Made by a program: the position numbers and the translations under genes. This document shows positions 18,541 to 24,523 of a stretch of 24,523 bases of DNA, piece by piece (position 1 is the stretch's first letter; every line of letters begins with the position of its first letter). Under the pieces are notes generated by a model. The model had not been told where the DNA came from and did no database searches. It saw only the letters and a list, made by a program, of their open reading frames with translations. The stretch is from Podila epigama (Eukaryota; Mortierellomycota; Mortierellomycetes; Mortierellales; Mortierellaceae), in contig JAAAVE010000100.1 of NCBI GenBank assembly GCA_015679605.1, forward strand, positions 1-24,523, given 5' to 3'.

Positions 18541-21500
18541 TCAACATTCCATGACTTGGTTATCAAATAAGAGGTTGTTGACCTTTTGAACATCCTTTTG
18601 ACATCCTTGGTTACCCTGCTGCTGCTGTTGTTGTTGTCCTTGTTGACCTTGCTGTATCCCCTCCGTTTGACCATTCTGGAAAAACCCATTATGAATCTGA
18701 TGTGTAGCTTCCTCTGTCAACAATGCCAAAAACGACTCTTGTGATTGTGCTGATGATGATGCATCTGTCGTCGTCGTCGTCGAGGAGGTCAAAGTCAAAG
18801 ATGCTGAAGACACTGCAGAAACAGAGACTGAACTTGCACTACATTGCGTTTGTACGTCTTGACACGAAGCAGCAGTTGCGTTTACTGCTGGTGTTAACCC
18901 ACTTGGGCTAGGCGTATCGCTCATCATCGATGCTGCCTCCATATCCATGTCATCTGACGAGATGGCTGGTGGTGAAGGAGGGTCCGCCGCATCGTCTTCC
19001 ATCATGGCATGTTGCTCTTGTTGAACCTTCTCCTGAACCTCATGTTGAGCCTCCTGCTGCTCCTGATGTTGTACCTCTTTTTGAACATCACGCTGAGCCG
19101 GCTGCTGATCCACAGATTGTGAGGTGACCGTCGGTAGGGACCCTGACAATTGTAGTGTTGCGTTAAGAGTCGCCTGCATCAGATTCAATGCCTGCATGGT
19201 ACTGAGATGGCTACTCGAGCCAACACCGCTGTTGGTCTGCTGGAATAGAGAAGACTCATTTATAGCTGACTGCTTCTGCTGCTGTTCTTGTTGTTGCTGC
19301 TGCTGCTGCTGTAGTTGTTGTTGCATTGGCGTCTGAATGGGGGCCTGCGCTTGGAAACAGGTAGTTTGAACACTTGTTGACGGCACTGGATTGGTCTGGA
19401 ACTGCGATAGATGAGAATCCATTGCAGGTGCAGTGATGCCAAACGTGCTTGAGCCAGCAGAAGTAGCAGCCGAGAGATCAACATTCAATGGATCATGCGC
19501 TCCAAAGGATGAGAGACCCGTGCCCGAGACAAGACTTCCATCTGGCTGGAACATCATTGTATCGATGGGCGCCAGTCGAAGCGCCTCTGGCAATTCAAGA
19601 GGATTGGCAAAGAATTGTTGTTCCTGCTGCGGATCTGTTCCACCAAATGCAATGGCAGCCATCGCCACTGCAGTTGCAATCTGTGTCTGCCACATAGTGC
19701 TGAGGTTGGTCGAGCTCTGACCTTTACTTTGCTCGGGCAAGGGCATGGAAAAGTTACCGTATGGATGACGGAGTTGAATCGATGGCGCTGGACCTGGACC
19801 ATCCTTGGCGAGCTTGGCCAGTCTCGCGGCTTCGTAAATATTACCGATCGAGGTCGCCTGGAGTTGGGTCATGTCAATGAAGGGTGCAACAAAGGTTGAA
19901 ATGTCGATAAAAGAAGCCGCCATCTCTGTCGGCACGGAGCTCGTCTGGCTGGCAAAGACATCAAGAGCAACCGCAATCAGTGACTCTGCCACGGGGAACG
20001 TCTTGACGAGTTCATGGGCAGCCTTGACAGTCTTTGAAAGTCCTGCTCGAGTGGTCTCCCTATTACTGGGAGTAGGCGTGATGGCGTTGTGGACGTGAAC
20101 GGTGCCCGCGGCCAAGAGACAGGCCATGCCATAATAGCAAGTGTCACGTAATTGGCCATGGAGCATGAGTGAGTCTGCAATATGACAGACATTGGTTGCG
20201 GCAGCGGTGCAGATATTGCGCGAAGAAATCAAAAAGTTGGGGTCGATAGCAGCCGAATTGACAGGGCGGAGGTAAGGCCGGTGGAGCATGGTGAGGGTTG
20301 TGTAGTAGAACATGTGCATGAGGGCCGTTGGCGGTGAGGGCGGGTGATTCGAGTTGGGCGACATGGTATAAGGTGTGTACATGAGTTCATTGGGCAGGGA
20401 CAAGAACCACGAAGTCAAGCTGTTATGGAGCTGAGGTAGCTGTGTTCTCGAAATGTCTGCCAAAAACGCACCGTTGATCTCGGCCTCGATGCAGTGCATT
20501 GTGTTGAGGACATTGCCCATTTGCATAAAGAGCTTGACGGCCCAGAGAAGGCGACACGAGATGATGCGTTCGGGTTCATAAGGATACTCGACTGCATCAT
20601 CCCCTCCAAGTTCTGCAATCCAGTCATCCGAGGGCATCCGAACATTGTACTCCTTGTCACGCAGGTTCATGGGCCGTCCTAGGATTCCACCTCCAAGGCG
20701 ATCTGCAATATAGACAGCCCACCAAACTCGTTTCCTGATCTCTGCTTCCTCGGGTTCGTTCACCTGGACGTCCTGACGATGCAAGCCAATGTCCTGCGAG
20801 ATGTGTTATTGTTAAGGGTCAGTAAACAATTATGATGCAAGCAGGTGTTGCACATGCTGTGCAATTATATTTATAAAGAAAACACAACATGACTTACATG
20901 TGCGATACGGGTGGCCATACCAGTGTAGAGCCATCCACCTGAATAGTTTCCGACAGCGTATTGATGATGGGACATCAGCAAGAGAGCTTGGACGGTACTG
21001 ACACGGGAAACATGATAGGTCTCGTCGAGGATGATCTTTGCTCGGTTAAAGTATTTTGTCGAATCCTGTTTGATAAGAGGGTCATCCGAGTACCAGCATG
21101 CGTTACAGAAGATGGCATTGAGAATGAGGATTTGCGACAGGTCTGGTCGCTTCTGGTGGTGCTCCTCCATGAACGTGCGGCGGATGAACATGGGCGCGAA
21201 TGGGTACATGTAGCGGAAGTAAAGGCTAAGCAAATTGTCCATCTCTGCTTTAGATGGGAGTTCCCGCTCACTGGTCATCTGTAGCGAGTGCGACCAAAGG
21301 TCACTGTCGTTCAGATGGGCCATTGGCAATGGGTCTGGAAAAAAAGAGTGTGTTGGCAAGCATGGTCAGTATATTTCAAACAAGGTCCACTGCTTGTGAT
21401 TGTCAGTCTGCATGTATGGACGAGAACTGATACATGTGTGTGTGTGTGTGCGGCCAATTGAGACTTACAGACACCCTGACGGTAGCGAGAACTGAGCTGG

Positions 21501-22925
21501 CAGACATAAAAACCTGAGCTACTCCCATGGAAACTAAAATGAAGCAACGTATTTGTTAATATACTTTAAAATGAACACAGATGGATGAATGGATTGTGAG
21601 GGTAAAAAAAAAAAAAAAAACCATCTTCATAGACGGATTGTTTGTATTGTTTGTCACTGAAGAATGTACATGAGCAAGAGTACACGACTAATGCCTTTGT
21701 TTTCCCCCGTTGGCAATGTAACCAGGGTACCTTTTTTTTTTTTTTTTTTTTTCTGAAGAGACACAATACGATTTGATATGACACCCGAAAAAGAAATGCA
21801 TGTCACTTACTGCTGTCCATGGCCATCCAAGCTCATTGTGCTCACAACGGACTTGAAATCTTCTTCTTTAGGAGTGTTGTCGGCGTTCGTTGCAGTCGAG
21901 GAGTTGGAGGAGGAGGAGGAGGTGGTGGTGGTGGTGCTGAAGGAAGAGGAAGAATTCGATCCTGATGTTGATGAAGAGGGCAAATCCCGAGGAGTCATCA
22001 AAGGTGAAGGCGAACCAGGGTCGCGGTCACTGTCACGGACAGTGGTCGAGTCTGGACGCGAGTTGCGCCGCTTTTGCTTTGGCTTTGTCGTGCCTTGATC
22101 CTTGGACGCCCGTTTCTTGCTAGCCAAGTTGGCCATGGATGGAGTTGAGGAAGACGATGGTGACGAATATGAATGAGAGCCAAGACCTGGTCGGGAGTTG
22201 TTGTTCTGTTTGTCATTCGATTGATTGAGCCTTGAGGACGAAGGGGACGAGGGAGAATCAGAGAGGGTATGCAAGTTATTGTGATTGTTGTTAAAAGACG
22301 TTGACGATGAGGTGGTACTCCTGTCTGGTATGCCAGAGGAAAAATGAGTCGAGTTGGAGTAATTGTGGGATGAACTGCTGTTGAAGGAGTAGCTGGGAGA
22401 AGATGGACTGGGACTCTGGCTGGAGATACTGGTAACGCTGCTGGCTGACATTCTACGATCAGACTCAAAATCAAGCGAGTATCGATGCTCGAGCATGTCG
22501 TCATCCGAATAGGAGGAGGACGAGGACAGGGAACCATGGTCGTTTTGATGGGTTGAGTATCCTTGACTTGAGCTATGACTGTGATGAGGATTTGTGATGT
22601 GGACTGAGCCCTTTGGCCGACGGTTGTTGGTGTTGGATTTTGATTGACTTGAGAAGGATGATGAAGAAGAGTTCTTTGAGAAGAGACTCTGGGGGCTGTT
22701 TGTCTTGAGGAAGAGGGCCTCGTCGACGACACATTCAAGGCTGTGGGTAACGCAGCGAGCACAGTTGGGGGTGCCAGTGCAACGGAGCTTTTTACGACGA
22801 CAGTTGGTACAAGCGGTTCCAGCCTTGAGACGTTTCTGACGACCTGTGTGTGCAAGCATATCTTGTTGTTGTTGTTGTTGTTGTTGTTGCTGAAGAAGTA
22901 TCGGTGTTGGTGAGGAAGATGCCAT
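18541..22925 (-). CDS. Zn2Cys6 fungal transcription factor with MHR domain
   Basis: A nuclear, Gal4-class DNA-binding regulator. Exons 22925-21811, 21533-21469, 21334-20898 and 20793-18541 give 3870 nt, 1289 aa; all introns are GT-AG. A perfect binuclear cluster spans residues 39-65, C-X2-C-X6-C-X5-C-X2-C-X6-C, with RRKKLRC between Cys pairs. A polyGln run (12-21) precedes it, and about 300 Ser/Asn-rich residues follow. The fungal-specific (MHR) domain starts near 395: LPMAHLNDSDLW, YPFAPMF, ANNA-type helices, then SGGWLYTGMATRIAHDIGLHRQ and RKRVWWAVYIADR around 520-580. The C-terminal 500 residues are Gln/Ser/Thr-rich with polyGln near 1025-1045 and 1266, a likely activation region. It lies directly upstream of the ABC transporter, same direction. 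The specific pathway cannot be recognised. Confidence 0.93.
21534..21810 (-). other. intron 1 of the transcription factor with opposed A and T runs
   Basis: 277-nt intron, donor GTAAGT (21810-21805) and acceptor TTTTAG (21539-21534). It holds T21 at 21732-21752 and A17 at 21604-21620 on the plus strand. In the RNA these are A21 then U17 about 110 nt apart, so they could pair. The other introns of this gene are 104 and 134 nt. Confidence 0.7.
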
Positions 22926-24523
22926 CGAGTTGTAGTTGTGAATAGGGTATGAAAATTATGGAGTGGGAAATAGGGTGTAAATCTAAATTATGTGGTGTGT
23001 GGGGTATGAATGTACAAAAGGTTGGTGGGTGTGGGTGGATAAGAAAGAGGTGGGGGGGGGTATCTTGTGGTCGAGTTTAAGGTATGTTATACAAAAAAAT
23101 AATAGCAATGAACAAAGTGACAGGGGCGCTAGACAAGGCAGAGGTCAAGGTTGAATGGGTTCTGGGTTGGTTGAGGGTGAAGTAGGTGAAGTAGAAGAAA
23201 AAGGAAGAAGAAAAAGAAAAGAAGAAAGGGATGAGTGGAAAAGAAAATAGAAAAGGGAAAGAATGGATGGCGGTGAATGTGAACGTGTGAGCAACGACGA
23301 ACAAGAAAGAAAAAAAAAAGAAAAACACCCCACATCGCCCAGTGGAGTGGAGTGGATTGGAGTGCAATGCAATGTGAGTGTGGTGTGGTGCAGACACGCG
23401 TGCTTGGCCATCTCCACTGGCTCTCTTGTCTCGACAAACGGACGACAAACATTCGACGACAACATTCGACGACAACATTCGACGACGAGCAATGAACGAT
23501 GAACGACAATGACAACGACTGGTCGTGGACACAGTGGACAGGGACAATGGACAAGAACAACAACAACAACGACACACACGCACACACTTATTATTGTTTC
23601 CTCCTTTTCATGTCGGTCAAAGTGAGCTCTGTTGAGCTCAGCGGTGGGATGGAAGGAATGAATGTTATGACCGTGTCAACAACTTTTCATCCATTCATTC
23701 GGCTCACATCCTCACCCTCTGATCATTTTTGGGTAGTTCGTCATCCCATCTCACCCATCTCGCTCGTTCATCCTCCCTCCCCCATCCCAGCATGGGCCGA
23801 GAGAAAAAGTGAGAAAGAAAGATATTATTATTTATTCATTTTCTGAAAGAAAAACAAGTGCAGATGCACACAAAAAACATACAGAGTTCCCTGTTACCCG
23901 CGTACAACCATATGCTCTTCGATCACAGCGTCCATCTCCCTGCAATTGCATACGTAGTTCATAAAAAAAAAGAGAGTGAGAAAATGATTCCTTGGCATTT
24001 GGATGGTCTTTCTTTCCCCAAAGAAAAAAAAAAGGTACAATTGTACTCAAAAAGTGTACAAAGTGGATACGTGTCTAAACAAAAAAAAAGTGCTCTCCAT
24101 GACAGACCATGGACCCTGCCAATGTCACCCAATGCCTTGGATATACAAGGTAGACTTGATGCATGCGTGCCTTCCAGGCTAGCCATGAAGATTGCTCATG
24201 GATGTGACATGACATTGATTTTATTTCTCTTCTTCAAGGCAAAGGATTGATTGTGGAAATAGGTTGGTCATTATTCGCAATGGACAGGACAAAGCAAATA
24301 AGATGCTGGCCTGTCTGTCTGCTTGACTACTTGCCAAGAGGACCATTTTTTTTTTTCTTTTCTTTTTCTGCACCTCCTTCTTCACATGCCATCGTTAAAG
24401 TGTGATTTTTTCTTTTTTGTTAGGTTTTGAGGGATGTCCTTCCCCTATTTGCGTTGATTACTCTTTGCTCTGTTGTTGTTTTTTTCTTGTGTCCCTCCTG
24501 GATCACACCTTTCTGTGCAACGC
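22926..24523. other. 1.6-kb region upstream of the transcription factor, no gene seen
   Basis: No coding exon, tRNA or conserved motif was recognised. The part nearest the factor's ATG is its likely promoter and leader. It holds a G10-type run near 23052, purine-rich repeats (23190-23320), GGAGT units (23340-23360), a 13-base triple repeat (23450-23488) and CAA/CA runs (23555-23590). Frames such as 23077-23583 minus and 23858-24250 plus are low-complexity or unlike any family I know. Confidence 0.5.
23450..23488. repeat. three 13-base tandem copies of CATTCGACGACAA
   Basis: Two exact units and a third with one change (ending CGA), preceded by a partial ACGACAAA. It lies about 525 bases upstream of the transcription-factor ATG. 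The repeat could be a slippage minisatellite or a set of protein-binding sites; no known motif is claimed. Confidence 0.85.

Noticed and set aside
21998-22855. 285-aa minus-strand frame inside transcription-factor exon 1
   Set aside because: Alternative reading of TCN/AGC-rich low-complexity sequence. It lacks a family-like motif, whereas the other frame holds a perfect zinc cluster.
23077-23587. Three overlapping Cys/Ser/Phe-rich open frames upstream of the transcription factor
   Set aside because: Produced by GA/TC-rich simple sequence; no frame shows domain structure, a splice pattern or family motifs.

Overview
The window is ordinary nuclear DNA from a filamentous fungus. Spliceosomal introns interrupt every protein gene (GT-AG, with one inferred GC-AG). 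Coding regions are rich in CAA/CAG (polyglutamine) tracts and Ser/Asn/Thr low-complexity stretches. The gene set includes a fungal Zn2Cys6 transcription factor, a GRR1-type F-box protein and a full-length ABCB transporter. Intron density and low-complexity style suggest an early-diverging lineage such as Mucoromycota/Mortierellomycotina, but this is an impression from sequence style, not a phylogenetic result.

Layout. (1) 1-1839, minus: the 5' end of methylenetetrahydrofolate reductase, two exons, continuing beyond base 1. (2) 2321-3999, minus: a RAD57/XRCC3-type RAD51 paralogue, three exons. (3) 4000-4331: a short bidirectional promoter holding a TCACGTGA palindrome. (4) 4332-6333, plus: enolase-phosphatase E1 of methionine salvage, seven exons. 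(5) 6507-6578, minus: tRNA-Thr(AGT), convergent with the previous gene. (6) 6579-7933: a long gene-free leader/promoter with simple repeats. (7) 7934-11923, plus: a GRR1-type F-box/LRR protein, two exons separated by a 990-nt intron. (8) 12167-18007, minus: an ABCB/MDR-type ABC transporter, eleven exons including 23-nt and 38-nt microexons. (9) 18541-22925, minus: a Zn2Cys6 transcription factor, four exons, directly upstream of the transporter in the same direction. (10) 22926-24523: no gene recognised.

All exon joins were chosen by hand. They keep frame exactly: enolase-phosphatase 1113 nt/370 aa, GRR1-like 3000 nt/999 aa, ABC transporter 4539 nt/1512 aa, transcription factor 3870 nt/1289 aa, RAD51 paralogue 450 aa. 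Joins were checked against remembered family motifs only.

How the genes relate. Two genes belong to methionine metabolism (MTHFR in synthesis, E1 in salvage), and the E1 promoter carries a perfect Cbf1-type E-box. The transcription factor and the transporter form a candidate local regulator/efflux pair. No CRISPR array, transposon, phage or wholly novel gene system is visible. The more unusual points are regulatory or structural: a start-overlapping uORF, a GC-AG intron with a G12 run, U-tracts after 5' splice sites, repeated TTGACGC motifs inside an intron, and a Lys/Glu-rich possibly nuclear tail on a metabolic enzyme.
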